Shown: in pieces, positions 24,665 to 36,800 of the stretch
Layout of the letters: the number at the start of each line of letters is the position of its first letter
Numbering within the stretch: the stretch's first letter is position 1
Source of the DNA: Monilinia fructicola
Taxonomy: Eukaryota > Ascomycota > Leotiomycetes > Helotiales > Sclerotiniaceae
Reading direction: 5' to 3'
NCBI GenBank assembly: GCA_008692225.1
Contig: VICG01000007.1
Location: 1,027,501 to 1,091,500, forward strand
DNA: 64,000 nt
Program-made: the position numbers and the translations under genes
The notes under the pieces: model-generated
Databases searched by the model: none
The model's input: the letters and a program-made list of their open reading frames with translations, nothing else
What the model was told of the DNA's origin: nothing

Positions 24665-26331
24665 TTAAGCGGAACTGTTGTGATCATGTTGACTGTGACC
24701 CTCGTCTGTAGGTCCCAATGTCATTGGAGTGCCTGGATCCACATGAATCGAGGGCAACGATCCTAAGCGTAGACTAGGTAGCTGTGGGATGCCACCGACT
24801 CCCCGGGTTGATCGAGTAGATGAACGTCTTTCATCGCGAGGGAAGAGGGCCGAATGTGTACTGTGGGTGCTTGTCCTTCTTTCTGCCATAAGTTCATCCA
24901 AATTTTGCGATCTTCGGAACCCCGCGCTTTCCAAAGTGGGTCCCTCCCCTCTTCCATATACTGGACTTGTATAATCGGGGGGAGGTTCTGTCATGTGATG
25001 TGGTAGGGATGATGCTTCTGACCGTGGCGTGTCTAAGGATACATTTTCGTATCCAGGGGGACTGTTCGGGGGGATGTCGTCGTGATCTATCATCTCAGGG
25101 CTACTTCCAGCTCGATCTTCGTGGTTATCATTCGAGCCGTCGGGGCCAGTGACGCGACGAAGTGGGCTATCTGGACGGGAATTTGCTCGAGATCTCGAAA
25201 ATCTCGACGGAGGGAGATCCGAGTTTACCGTATCAATACTTAAAACTGAACTTGCGCTTCGATCTCTTCGGTGATAACGACTACTCGCGGCCATACTTGC
25301 TGCATCTCCAAGCAATCCTTGACGTTCACTTTCATCACTATTCGCGCGTAATCGTGTACCATCATGTCTCGCGACTCCTAGATCACCATATGCGACCGAT
25401 GAAACTGCCCTTTGGCGTTCTTTCTTAATCCTGTCATGCTCTGCCCTGAGTTCTTCGACGGTTGGTCCAGTATGCGCTGGTCGAGATTGAAGTTCCCTTA
25501 ATGCGACATGATCCCCTCGTTCTCTAGCCTCTCTTCTCAAACGTCTCCTCTCTTCACGTTCCTCGTTTTCGCGTCGCCTCGCAAGCCGGACTTGATACAA
25601 TGCCTCCATCTCTGCATCTCGCTGTGATTCTTCCTCATCAATGGTTTCGGGAAATTCTAGAACCACATCAATGCCCCCTCGATCACCCTCCCTTCCTAAC
25701 ACCTGCTCATTTTGGCCCGGAGTCATATTGTAAGCCGGTAACGTCATCACTGAGCGAATCGAGGCATTTCTATCAACCCCGCCAGCGTTACTGTTTGCGG
25801 CATTCTCGGCAGCACTTCGAGCGGCACTACTGAACGATGACGGGGGGCGATTAGATGGGTTCCTACCGACGCCGCTTGCCCCTAAGTATTCGTGGGGATC
25901 ATTCTGGTCCGGCAGGCGATACCGATGAGATTCTGGTTCCCAACTCTCCCATGCCTTTTTCAAAAACACTGTCGGTATGTACTTCGGGTTTCTGTGTTTA
26001 ATCCGAGTTCGACGAATAAGGTAAATTGCAGACAGCAATGCTAGAAGCCCGACTATAGTGACTACGATTGCCTAAAACATATCATTATTAGAATCTCGAG
26101 ACTAGCACATATTCACGATAAGAGATGCCCGGCACATACAATGATATAAGTTGATTTAGCATCAGAACTAAACTGAGATTTGGGAGGCTGCTGATTCTCA
26201 GGAGGGCTAGGAGTGGTCGAGGACATATCTACAGATGACGTTGTAGAAGAATGGTTAGGTTCTGTAGTTGATGAAGCTCCATTGATAGGCGGGCCATTCT
26301 GCCGCCTTGACAGACCCCGGACAGGGTGCAT
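24665..26331 (-). CDS. Single-pass membrane protein with cytoplasmic PPxY motifs
   Basis: Exon 1 is 26331-26140 and exon 2 is 26071-24665, giving 532 residues. The 68-bp intron (GTATGT..TTTTAG) falls inside the transmembrane helix and joins STYII to AIVVTIVGLLALLSAIYLI. Residues 1-58 form a short Ser/Thr/Pro-rich N-terminus without a clear signal peptide. The helix is at about residues 60-82, followed by basic RRTRIKHR, so the long tail is predicted cytosolic. The tail has a charged helix or coiled coil (RRENEEREERRRLRREARER, about residues 215-240). Two PY motifs follow (SPPGYENV and EPPPDYTSPVY), the ligand class for Nedd4/Rsp5 WW domains, then Ser/Arg-rich disorder. The layout fits a ubiquitin-ligase adaptor or trafficking cargo protein; that function is inference. 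Confidence 0.75.
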
Positions 26332-29173
26332 GGTAGAACAGTGGTGGCTATGAATTGAAAGATGTTTTCCAGGTGTGATACCAAAGCTCTTCTTGGAAGA
26401 TTGGTCACCTCATTGAATTCTAAGCTGACATTTGACCTTTTTCGTTGCAAGAGGCAGGCAGGTAGGCTGGGTCGCAGGCGGCAATTGCGTGTTTTTTTAT
26501 CGCGCTGACAAGGTTTGGTCCTCGGAGAGTAATTAAATTAATCAGTCAGTTGTATTGATGGTATAATATGAGATTAAAGAAGTGATACTGAATACTGAAT
26601 GCTGAATCAGGAGAAGAGATTTCACAAGAATATCACTAGGAATGAATGTTTGTATATACAAATTGAGTTGGTGGAAGGTTGGGGAGGAGAGAGGGCGCTC
26701 TCGTCTCTTCTTTCATCCGAACGTCCAATCATATTTGGGATTTCATTGGACGAATTGCTTCTGCCGTTTAATGTATCCTTGTCGAGCGCCACTGTGTATA
26801 TTTATGGTGGCAGATTGGATGCAAGTAACAAGTGGACACTTTAGAAGGGAACCTCAGCTAGATCCATCCGCAAGTGTGCTTACGAGATCTCTCGGAGGTA
26901 ATTGTAATTGTTGGAATGAGAAAGATAGAGGAATGATTCATAAAGCAAAGCAAAGCAAAGCAATGTAAATGTAATGTTTAATGGGTTATGAATGGTGAGT
27001 ATTGATGAGTAAGGAGTAGTGAGTATGTAGTGAGTAGCGAGTAGCGAGTAGATGATTGTATATGAAAAAGTGTTTTGGTATAAAAGTCTCAACCAGTCAG
27101 TGGGAATGGCAATGGCAATGGCAATGGCAATATTAGATTACTAATTAATATCAATCTAACATAAAAGTAAGGTTGGTTGGTTTTGAGACTACAGACTACA
27201 TCCAGGGAAATTATACTTACTCTGTGCAGGATACTCAAGTCGACTATCCCTAGTGAGTAGAGTGGTTCTCCACCATAGTTCGTATCAATCTCATACCAAC
27301 CAATCTTTGGATCCATTGTCCAAATGTCCATTGATTGAATTGGAACTTTCGAGGTCGAGATCCTTTCAAATCTTGCCAACATGCACAACCCAGTGGGGTT
27401 TACTCCGTAGATGCAATACTGTAATTACTGTAAACGAAAAACAGCTGGAACTTTTGGGAAAGTGTGTGTGGTTTATTCATATGGAGGCATTATTATTAAA
27501 GTACAGTGCATGGCAATCAATCAGCAACAACACCTTCCTATTGGAACTCTTTGCCGAGGAGCAAGTATGTAAGTAAGTACTCTGTACATCAGTGATAGAA
27601 TAGATATCTGTATCTGTCTTGTCTTGTCTTGACTTGTTATGTCTTGTTTTTCCTTGTCTTATTACAATAGATAACCTTACCGACAAACTTGGAAATTCGT
27701 TCTTCTTATACCTAGGCATAGCTCAGCTCATAGCTATAAGCTATTAGCATATCGAGATTAGTATAATTTTACATACTGTAACAAGAAATCCAACAATGTT
27801 TGAATTCAGAACTTTACTCCTCTGACATTAGGAGAAACTAGAAAGATCTGAGTCTCAATCCATCCATCATTTACAACAATAATACCTCAGGCTAATAATG
27901 TTTATACTCCGTACTCTAGTGCAATCTGCAAATTGGATGGATACATCTAACACCCCTGAGTTTAGCGGTCCTCATAAAACACCGAGGAAAAAATACATAC
28001 AGAGCACACATATTGTACTAGACGGAGTAATTACCATATGCTATGCTAACCACCGCATACAATACTTATTTATGAAGCTCGAACTCTTTTTATTCTTTCT
28101 CAAACATTCCTTACTCCGTATACATTTTACTCCGTATGAACGCCTACTGAAACGGCAATACATATTTGGTTCTACTTTATCAAAATAATATATAAAACAA
28201 CCCATTCACTCAAACCCAAGTAAACCAACCTTACAAGTTACAGTACCATCAGTACGTACTGTACAAACCAAAATGCAACCCCACTCCTCCCCCTTGCTTC
28301 ATCAGCCTTACCGCTACCTACTGCATACCTGGATGGCATTACCAATTGGAAAGTAAAAATGCTTCATTTGCTGATTACTGTGCTTGGTTCTTGATGCTTT
28401 TTGATAGCGAAAGTTTAATCTCTTCCCAACCACATTTTTTTTTCTTTTTTTGAAGTCATGCGGAACGCTTCCAAGGAAACTGGAGGTTTTACTGAAGTGA
28501 TCAAATGTATCGATTGTTGATCTTACAATTGCATCTCATAACACCTTTACTCAATTGGGAGGTCTAGTAAGTGCTAACGTGAAGAAGGTGTGCGGAGTGA
28601 TAGATTTGGGAGTTCAAGCGCTGTGTAGCATTATGAGCCATGGTGGGAAATGAAGAGGGGGATAAAGTTTGGGATTAAGCGAATTGATGTATACAGCGTA
28701 TACATGTATATATATAAACTTAGCATTCCAAGGTTCCGCCCTTTTAGAGTCTACAATTGTTAGTATGCTATTACATATTTAAAAGATTCATCAACTGAAT
28801 CTGCCCAACTTCCAAGGTTTGTTCCTCCAACTAGACACAGACTATTGCTCCAGGCTATTGCTCTGCAACAAAGCACATTCTCATGGCGGTGACATATCAA
28901 ATACTCGTGGATTAGAGGTGCCCCCAGATACATTTCCTGCATGGTATATGATTTAGGTAATCGGGAATGCAGAGGAGAGTTCCACTTTGTAGAGAGCGAC
29001 ATGAATTGACATTGAAATCACAGACACCGTAAGATGGCAAATAGACTCGGGTTCTGAGCGACTGCTATGCAATTGACGTGAGGGACGTGATATCTCGTGA
29101 AATAATGTACAAACAAGCGCCATTAATACTTTTGGAACACTTATGATACCAAAAATATTCCCCAAGTAGACCA
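26332..29173. other. Long intergenic region, no gene recognised
   Basis: 2.8 kb with simple repeats (AAAGC at about 26940-26962, GGCAAT at about 27103-27130, TCTTG near 27618) and several TACTCCGTA motif copies at 27904-28140. Minus-strand frames at 28760-29002 and 28953-29174 are short and unrecognised; the second overlaps the 3' end of PET123. A long non-coding transcript is possible but nothing here demonstrates one. Confidence 0.45.
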
Positions 29174-30082
29174 TCAGATATAGTCCATCTTTCCGCCCGT
29201 CAATTCCTCTGCGATATGTTGCATTCTCGTTCCAGTGATTACAGCGGGGTGTGAGTATTTTCCGACAGCAGTCTTATGGGCATTGTTGACGTCTGAAAGC
29301 ATATCCTGGACTGTGGGTGGTTTCTCGAGCACCTCCCAGATATTCCTCTTATGCGACGCCTTTTTGTCGAATGGATCCGTGAAGATTTCCTCAATCTTGG
29401 CAATCAATTGCTCTTCCGTCGTGATGAATGACCGAGCGTTCATATACAGCGTATGCAAGGCGTTTTTCCTCTGTTCCTCTCTTTCGGCTTCCTTCCTCTG
29501 AGCCCTCAACGCCATCTGCGCCAGCTCACTTTCTCTTTCTGGGTCCGGAACAAAGCCAACTTGCAGTTTCGACATGGCTTCCGTGATAGTTGGATTCATC
29601 AGCCTCTCATCCTCTCGTTGGGGAGCCTTTAATCTTTTCTCGTTGGCCCGACGTTTGGTCAAACTCTTCTCGGCGACTATTCTCTCCTGGCGCAATTTTC
29701 GTTTATGGAGTTGCACCAATGCCTCTTTCAAGCTTTCCCGTCGTTGAGTCGCTAGCCGGTGCTTCCAGGCAACATAATCGTTTGGATTTTTAGGAGGTCT
29801 CGCCGGCTCGCGAGTTACAGCATCCAGGTATTTCTTGGAAACCTTGTCAGGTCCACGGTTGGGAAAAAGATTTCGTGGAGGTGGTAAGGTTCCCTTGATA
29901 TCTCGGTGTCCTCGGGCGTCTGGTTGTCTAGTGGTAGGTATTTCAATGAATCTAGGGTTTTCTGGACCAATGGCGCTACAAGAGGCAGTGGTGGAGAAAC
30001 TTCGAGATGAGATCGCAGTTGAATGACTTGGCCTGCAACGTCCCACGAAGCTCAAGGAACTTTTGGACACTGTTGAAGACAT
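29174..30082 (-). CDS. PET123: Mitochondrial small ribosomal subunit protein mS26 (Pet123)
   Basis: Uninterrupted frame of 302 residues. The N-terminus is a typical mitochondrial presequence: no acidic residues, rich in Ser, Arg and Thr, with RSFSTTAS near residue 30 as a likely processing site. The mature part has NPNDYVAWKHRLATQRRESL, then a long basic, Arg/Lys/Glu-rich helical stretch, and a C-terminal region with FITTEEQLIAKIEEIF and YSHPAVITGTRMQHIAEELTGGK, which I recognise from fungal Pet123/mS26. In yeast this protein belongs to the mitochondrial small subunit and is needed for mitochondrial translation. It diverges from NOG2 with only about 335 bp between the two start codons, so the promoter is probably shared. 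Confidence 0.8.
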   Translation of the reverse strand: MSSTVSKSSLSFVGRCRPSHSTAISSRSFSTTASCSAIGPENPRFIEIPTTRQPDARGHRDIKGTLPPPRNLFPNRGPDKVSKKYLDAVTREPARPPKNPNDYVAWKHRLATQRRESLKEALVQLHKRKLRQERIVAEKSLTKRRANEKRLKAPQREDERLMNPTITEAMSKLQVGFVPDPERESELAQMALRAQRKEAEREEQRKNALHTLYMNARSFITTEEQLIAKIEEIFTDPFDKKASHKRNIWEVLEKPPTVQDMLSDVNNAHKTAVGKYSHPAVITGTRMQHIAEELTGGKMDYI

Positions 30083-30417
30083 TTTATACAGCCACTGCCG
30101 CTATAAAAACGGCGATTATCTTCAAAGGGGAGAGAAACGAATTGGCAGATTATTAGGTTCAGGAACCCAAGGTCATTCTAGCAATGGAGCTCGCCGTCCT
30201 CACCTCATAATCGAACTTGATAAAATATCTTTGATTAGCGGAAATATGTTTGGAGCTAGCGCACCTAGCCACACTTTAGCGCGACACACTTCAGCCACAA
30301 TCCCCCCAATCCGTAAAAGGTTTTTTTTTCGCGTTTCGACAAATCTTTTCTTTCATACTCTTTTTTTTTGCCCTCAAAAACAAAATATTCACAGCGCATT
30401 GCGCAACAATCATCAAA
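30083..30417. promoter_or_regulatory. Shared divergent promoter of PET123 and NOG2
   Basis: 335 bp separates the two start codons. The NOG2-proximal third holds two pyrimidine-rich tracts with T runs (about 30319-30331 and 30359-30370), followed by CAAAAACAAAATATTC leading to the ATG. This C/T-rich then A-rich pattern marks many strong fungal housekeeping promoters. Both genes serve ribosomes (mitochondrial and cytosolic), so co-regulation is plausible. Confidence 0.55.
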
Positions 30418-32454
30418 ATGGGTACCGGTAAGAAAGAAGCAAACCGAAAGGTTAAGCAAGGGAAAGTAGGAGATGGCATGGCCAATGTCAAAACCAAGGG
30501 CGAGAATTTCTATCGGTATGTTCATGCTGTTGTGTCCATCTCACGAAACAAAAACTAATCAACTCATAGCACTGCAAAGCAAGCCAAGACCTTGAATATG
30601 TTCAATGAGGGCAAAGCTCGACACAATGCTGCGGGAAAGGTTGTTCAAGCCGCAACTTTCCAAAGTAGAGAGACAAAACCCGCACGAATTGAGCCCAACA
30701 GAAAATGGTTTACAAACTCAAGAGTCATTGGCCAAGATGCCTTGACCTCTTTCCGAGAAGCTATGGCTGAGCGAGCGAGTGATCCTTACTCAGTGTTGCT
30801 AAAGACTAACAAATTGCCAATGTCGTTGATACGTGATGGGCAAGGAAAAAAATGGATTGAAGCAACATCAAGCCAAAATAGCAGTCGAGGCATCTCCATT
30901 CAGTGATACATTTGGTCCAAAGGCACAACGAAAAAGAGTAAAGCTCGGGGTCAGCTCTCTGGAAGACCTCGCAGATGATAGCATCAAAAGCCACGATACA
31001 TACTTGGATCGACTCGAACAAGCAAAGCTTCTAAGTGGAACTTCAAACGATCCAGAAGCCGTTGGAGAAGCTGCTGCAATTGATGATGGTCATATCACCA
31101 GTGCTCGAGAGGCAATTTTCAGCAAAGGTCAAAGCAAACGTATATGGAATGAACTTTATAAGGTTATTGATTCGTCAGATGTGGTTATACATGTGCTAGA
31201 TGCCAGAGATCCTTTGGGAACTCGTTGTCGCACTGTCGAAAAATATATCAAGGATGAAGCACCGCACAAGCATTTGATATTCGTACTCAACAAGTGCGAT
31301 CTTGTGCCCACCGGAGTTGCGGTAAGTCTAATCATCCTTCATTCACCTATATCTTTTTCTACCCATATCCTCCTATCCCCTCACATTCCATCGTTAAGTC
31401 AAGGCACCTTCTGCATCCTGTGCTCCTCACAATGGAAGAAAGTCTGTTACAACTTTGGTAGATTGAGTTCATTCTCGCCGCTCTTGGTCTTCGGGTCTGG
31501 AGTAGGCAGCTCACCGTCTTGGAGAGTCTGTCGTAAAGAGTTTGATGATGTTTCGTTTGAGTTGAAGGCCACTTCCTCTTTAGCTAGTGGCTTGTGGTGG
31601 TTTTCTTAGTAATGATTCATACATTTCACCAATCCTTATAACTATTATTTCACATGCGACATTATTGATAGCATATGCTAATGGTGCTTCAGGCTGCTTG
31701 GGTACGATCTCTCTCTAAAGATTATCCAACACTTGCCTTCCATGCCTCAATAACAAATTCTTTTGGAAAAGGTTCTCTCATCCAACTTCTTCGCCAATTC
31801 TCTTCCCTACATGCCGATCGCAAACAAATATCGGTTGGCTTTATTGGATACCCAAATACTGGTAAATCATCAATCATTAACACATTACGAAAAAAGAAAG
31901 TCTGCACAGTTGCTCCTATTCCAGGTGAAACAAAAGTTTGGCAGTACATCACACTCATGAAACGAATTTATCTTATTGATTGTCCTGGAGTAGTCCCTCC
32001 AAGTACGACTGACACACCCCAAGACATCTTACTTCGAGGTGTGGTCAGAGTAGAAAATGTTGAACATCCCGAACAATATATTCCTGCAGTTTTGAGTAAA
32101 ACTAAACCCCAACATATTGAAAGAACATACGCTCTGAAGGGATACAAAAACCATATTGAATTCTTGGAACTACTCGCGCGAAAGGGAGGAAGATTGCTAC
32201 ATGGAGGCGAACCTGATGTTGATGGTGTAGCCAAGATGGTTCTCAATGACTTCCTGCGAGGCAAGATTCCGTGGTTCACTCCACCTCCCAAATTAGAGGG
32301 TCCAGAAGACAGTGAAGTTAAAGAAGGTCGTGAAGGTAGATTGGGCGAGATGCCAAGAAAGAGAAAGCGAGATGATGCTGGTGAATCAGTAGCTGATACA
32401 TCTATTGGAGATATCGCCTCCGCCGCCGATGATGATGAAAATGAAGATTCGTAA
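30418..32454 (+). CDS. NOG2: Nucleolar GTP-binding protein 2 (frame broken by one extra base)
   Basis: Exons are 30418-30515, 30570-31321 and 31693-32454; about 536 residues once the frame is continuous. Nog2 is a circularly permuted GTPase that joins pre-60S particles in nucleus and nucleolus and gates 5S RNP maturation and export. Visible motifs in permuted order are G4 LNKCDLVP, G5-like [12 protein letters not shown]1 [14 protein letters not shown], the PGETKVWQY switch and G3 DCPGVV. N-terminal signature blocks include [20 protein letters not shown] and [10 protein letters not shown]. The frame changes by +1 in an A7 run at 30846-30852, between [10 protein letters not shown] and GLKQHQAK; both sides are otherwise collinear with the family. 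Intron 2 is unusually long (371 bp). At the 3' end a GTAAGT at 32451 and a TTTTAG at 32505 could remove the stop and add a few residues, ending at 32527. Confidence 0.9.
31322..31692 (+). other. Unusually long NOG2 intron
   Basis: 371 bp with GTAAGT donor and CTTCAG acceptor. Its ends are fixed by the exact rejoining of PTGVA and [16 protein letters not shown]. Other introns in this window are 49-91 bp. The sense frame stays open into the intron until about 31609. On the antisense strand an open stretch of about 47 codons ends near 31452. Confidence 0.8.
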
Positions 32455-33815
32455 GTTCCCACACACACAACCATTTCCTCCTGGGCCAGACTGACATGTT
32501 TTTAGTAGCGTGTGTGACGTGACCTAGCTTAGCTATTAGTTTCATAGTTATAGTTAGTATTTAATAAGTAAAAATTAATAATATAGTTGCTGATCAACTC
32601 TTTGTACAATATACACATATCAATCCATCGAACGATCATTTTTCATAGGGGCCTAATCCGGGAGTTGTTTTGTTGTGTAAAATTTTACAGTACCAGAATG
32701 TTGCATCCTATAGCGCATGATATGCGTAGCCGGCTGCGCTTGCTCACGCAGAGGCAGTCATGCGGTAAACTTTGCCAAAACTGAACCTAAGCAGTGGAAC
32801 CCCCGTCAGTTCTACAATCTAGCAAGACGTCCTTCTGTAGACAAACCTTAGCTTTAACTTGTGTTGGGATCAAGCAAAGCATCAAACTTAGACACGACTT
32901 ACTTTGCTTTACCCGTAGTTTTGCACCGAGGGGGCCAAAAGGTCTGAATCGCCGGCGATTCAAGACCGCTCTGCCAGCCATGCGTGCAGACGGCCACCGA
33001 CGGGAAACCAGAACAAGTGCTGCTGCTCTTGATCACAAAGGAAAAGGGAACGATCGGTAAGCCGGTAGCTGATGCCGAAATCGAACATGTCCTGCAGATT
33101 TGGAGGCTTGGGGAGCGGTGACGAAGAGGGTGGGTGGCGTTGAGTTGGATGATGTCGCTGATGCTGATGCCGATGCTGGTGCTGATGCTGAAATTGTAGA
33201 TAAAGCTTGCTTTCGACATAGAGTCCGAGGAAGAGAGCGAGGCTGTTGATGCTGATGAACCTGTCGAAGAGGAAGACGACACAGAAGGCTGTCAATGGGG
33301 GAGCTAAGAAATAAATCCCAAAGGGCTCAAACGCCTCGCTGCGGAGATCACCGAGAGAGAGAGAGGCCAGAAGGCTTGAGAGCTTACGTAGCTAGAAATA
33401 AATTAATAGCAATGCCAATGATACCCCCAATAACACCTGCAAATGACTGTTTCGGTCTCCTATTTGTATGTGCTCTTGATAAGTTTGTCTTTTGATATGT
33501 TACGGGTAATGGAGAAAAGTGAGCCTTTCTTGCGACTTACATCTTTCATATGCTTCAAATGGTGTAGCATGTGATTCTTCATACGCTGAACGTTATTGTT
33601 ATAGATTATGTATATTTTCTCGGATAGAATGGTCATGTTTTGCCATGAATATATGACCACATCTCATGTATTTCCCTCTTCTGGCCATATCATATAATGA
33701 ATTGATTGTCTATCTATGCATCCAACAGCTGTCATGTACTCTCACCAACCTTTGACATAGTAATGCCCCGCTACATATCATGTATCCATCGTCCCTGAAT
33801 CTCTCTCATGACTTA
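32455..33815. other. Intergenic, no gene recognised
   Basis: Sequence between the convergent NOG2 and FAB1 3' ends. Contains a GATGCTGAT-type imperfect repeat at about 33145-33200, which makes spurious Ser/His-rich frames on the minus strand (32899-33295). A frame at 32794-33060 matches nothing I know. Confidence 0.45.
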
Positions 33816-36800
33816 TCACAGAGTCGGTGTTTTTGCCTCCGGCACTATCTGTCTCGAGTCTCTCCTCGGCCGTCCATCTAAAGGCTGATGCCAACTATTG
33901 GGTGCTGTTTTTTTTATTAGAATATATAAACTTTCCAGGGAAATGTGTGAGTTATGGTCACCTTGAAGAATATATCTATTCATTGCTTCCCTGAAACGAC
34001 TTTTGTATTCCTGTTCTTAGTTAGACTCTTGACTTGATAGTAGGGAAAGGGAGGTTGAGCCGACCTTAGGTGAAGTAACGGTAGGACGATTGCGGCCACC
34101 ACCAGCGAAGCCACGGTCTAACACTTAGGGTCAGTATACAAATGTATTGGTATTCGGCTTTGAACAGAATGGTACCTTTGATCCATGATTCCAATTTCTT
34201 GTCCCACGTATAAGTACGAACTACATCTATGATGCCGACAACGAGTTCCTTTCGTGCCTTTATCGTGTGAGTGGGTACTCTCAACTCGAAATCAATTAAA
34301 GAACACTTACCTCGTCGACAGCCACCATTAGAGAATAATCCATTACGTCATTTCGTTGCAAGAAAAGTGTATCATTGAAGATAGCAGATCGAAGAAGTTT
34401 CTTGGAATGCTGGGCGCAAATTAATGATATGAAAATTGGACTGCTAGCAAGATGCTTACCTCGCGTGCAAATAGAGGAGACTCGTAAATGAATTCGACCA
34501 TGTTCTCGTCCAAAAGCACCTCATTCTGTTCTCCTGTGGATTGGATCTTTCTGTTTCGCATTGATCCCTTAAGGTCAAAAATGCGGGTTGGCGAACGGTC
34601 ATAGAATAGGTTCTCCATTACCAGCACATCCCATTTGATCTCAGTGCCCGTAGCAGGATTCTTTATAACAATCTGAAAAAAACCAAGCATTTTGGCAATA
34701 GCTGTAGGTAGCTCATGAAATAATGCCTCGGATATGATGTTAAAATAAGCCGGTGCAAATTTGAGGAACGCTTGAGTTTCAATTGGTGATAGCTGCTTGA
34801 GAACCAGTCTATCATCAAGTGTCTTCAAAAAGACAGATTTAGTCTTTCCACCTTTAGAATCCCATTTCAAGCATCGTGATAACGACTCTATAATTCGATC
34901 TGCGACCCCACACTTTCTTCTCACAGCATCAAATTGTTCCGCAAAGAAAATCTTGCATTGCATTCTTGCCGAAGAATCAACAAACGAATATGCAAGATGC
35001 GTACCAGTGGCGCGCAGTAACGAAGTTTCGACTTCCGCTTGGTTGATACCATCTTCACATATATCTGTTGTGCTGCCCGTAGGTGTAGGAACGTCCTCTT
35101 GGGATTTTGCGCAGGCTGGACCTTGCTGTCGAAGATCATCCAGCTTAGCTCGATAATGCTCGGATGACAAGGTAAAAGCTATCAGCGAGCTTGGTTCATC
35201 CTCTCTAATGATGACATCAGAATCAACAAATATATGTTCACCGGCGTTGATAGGATAATCAAGCTGCGTCCAGCCACTGGCAGATCTCTCCGCCCAGAAA
35301 TTGGTCAACATCTTCATGAGACTGGACTTCTCGTGCTTGGGTATCTCCAGCGGAAGATCGGCATTTGGCTTCCCGGTACCAAGAGATTCGGCTAGCTCAG
35401 CAGCACCTGGTAAAAAGTCTTCAAGTAAAGAATGATCTGCATCACTGACAGCTCCTTCGTCATCGGAACCAGTTTGGCTAAAGTTCTGATGGCTGTCATC
35501 AACTTCAGTGTCAGCGATAGCCTCTTCAATGGCTGTAGAATTATTGTTTGGTGAGTTCGGCCGGGTCTCGCTAATTGGGGGTTCCTTGTTCAGTTTGGCA
35601 AGCCCTTCAGTCATGCGCGTAGATTCTGTACTAATATGTGTGGACTCTGCTTCTAAAGAAGCTTCGTCTGGGGGTCCCCGCTCCTCGACAGCCTCGTTAA
35701 TATCTTTGTATATCTCAACAATGGGTTTGGAGGATGCTTTGGGAAAAGCTCTCGATTGTGTGACTTTTGCTGCCATTCGCCTTCTGTCCCTTAGGCGTTC
35801 TTTCTCAAATTCTCTACTCAATTGTTCAAAATGTTTTGCCAATGTCGTAACTTTAGACTCCTTCCGTTTCGCTTGCACAGATCTGGGTATTAAGGAGTGT
35901 CCCGCCTTACGATTTTGTTTCAGTGAGCCCAAGCCTAACCTTTCCGACAATCTCTTGTCGGTAGGTTTTAGAGGCTCCGTTGAAGATGGCTTCAAAGGTT
36001 CAAGCAATGGAATCTGAGTGTCACTAGACTTGCGCGCATCTCCCAGCCGATGGTATGGCTTCGTAGAAATTGGTTGCATACGGCGCAATGTATTCGCAGG
36101 CTGTGACTGAGTACGATTAAGGGGAGGCGACGCACCACAGCGACGCGAGGTCGTACGTTCAGTTGGTCTCGGAATCCCAGAAGTTTCTGGCTGTGATTGA
36201 CCCTGTTCAGCAGAAAATGTCTGATTTGCTTTGCGTAGTCTCTCGACTTTCTCCGACAAGGTTACCCCTAGAGGAGTCGTCGGAATATCCATATCTGGAG
36301 GACTCTCCATGTCAGACGGACTCGATGTAAGAAAATCGGATGTATCTGCCGGTGTTAAAATTTCCGAAGCAATCTGCTGATCTGGGGTCTCTGGTATAGC
36401 AAGATCAAGATGTTCAACCCCTTCATGCTCTGGGGCTTGAATTGGTTCCTCAGTAATGGATGACTGTGTCTCATCGAGAGGTTGCGAATCCACAGTTGTC
36501 AAATTTCCGTCGGCACTGTCTTCGGCGACTGTTCGGTGAGCTTCGGGCGATTCTTCTACATCTCGGGGTGGTTCTAATGTCATCTCTGTTGGTGTTGGAG
36601 CATTGGACTTCTCTTCGACATCAGACAATGGTTCATTTGCCTCCACAGATACCAACGATGTTTGAGATCCGTCTCGATCCATAAACATCTTCTTGAGTTG
36701 GATTGCGGCAAGGCGGCGGATATCTTTTTCTGAGGGAAAGAAGTTTCCATCAAAGTTTTGGAAGGCATCGTCCCACTCGGCAACTCTCTCTTGCATCGCT

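Noticed and set aside
31543..31620. Possible box C/D snoRNA in the long NOG2 intron (TGATGA at about 31543)
   Set aside because: No CTGA box follows at a suitable distance and no flanking terminal stem is visible.
32899..33295. Overlapping minus-strand frames rich in Ser/His between NOG2 and FAB1
   Set aside because: Produced by the GATGCTGAT imperfect repeat; two frames are equally open and neither resembles a protein family.
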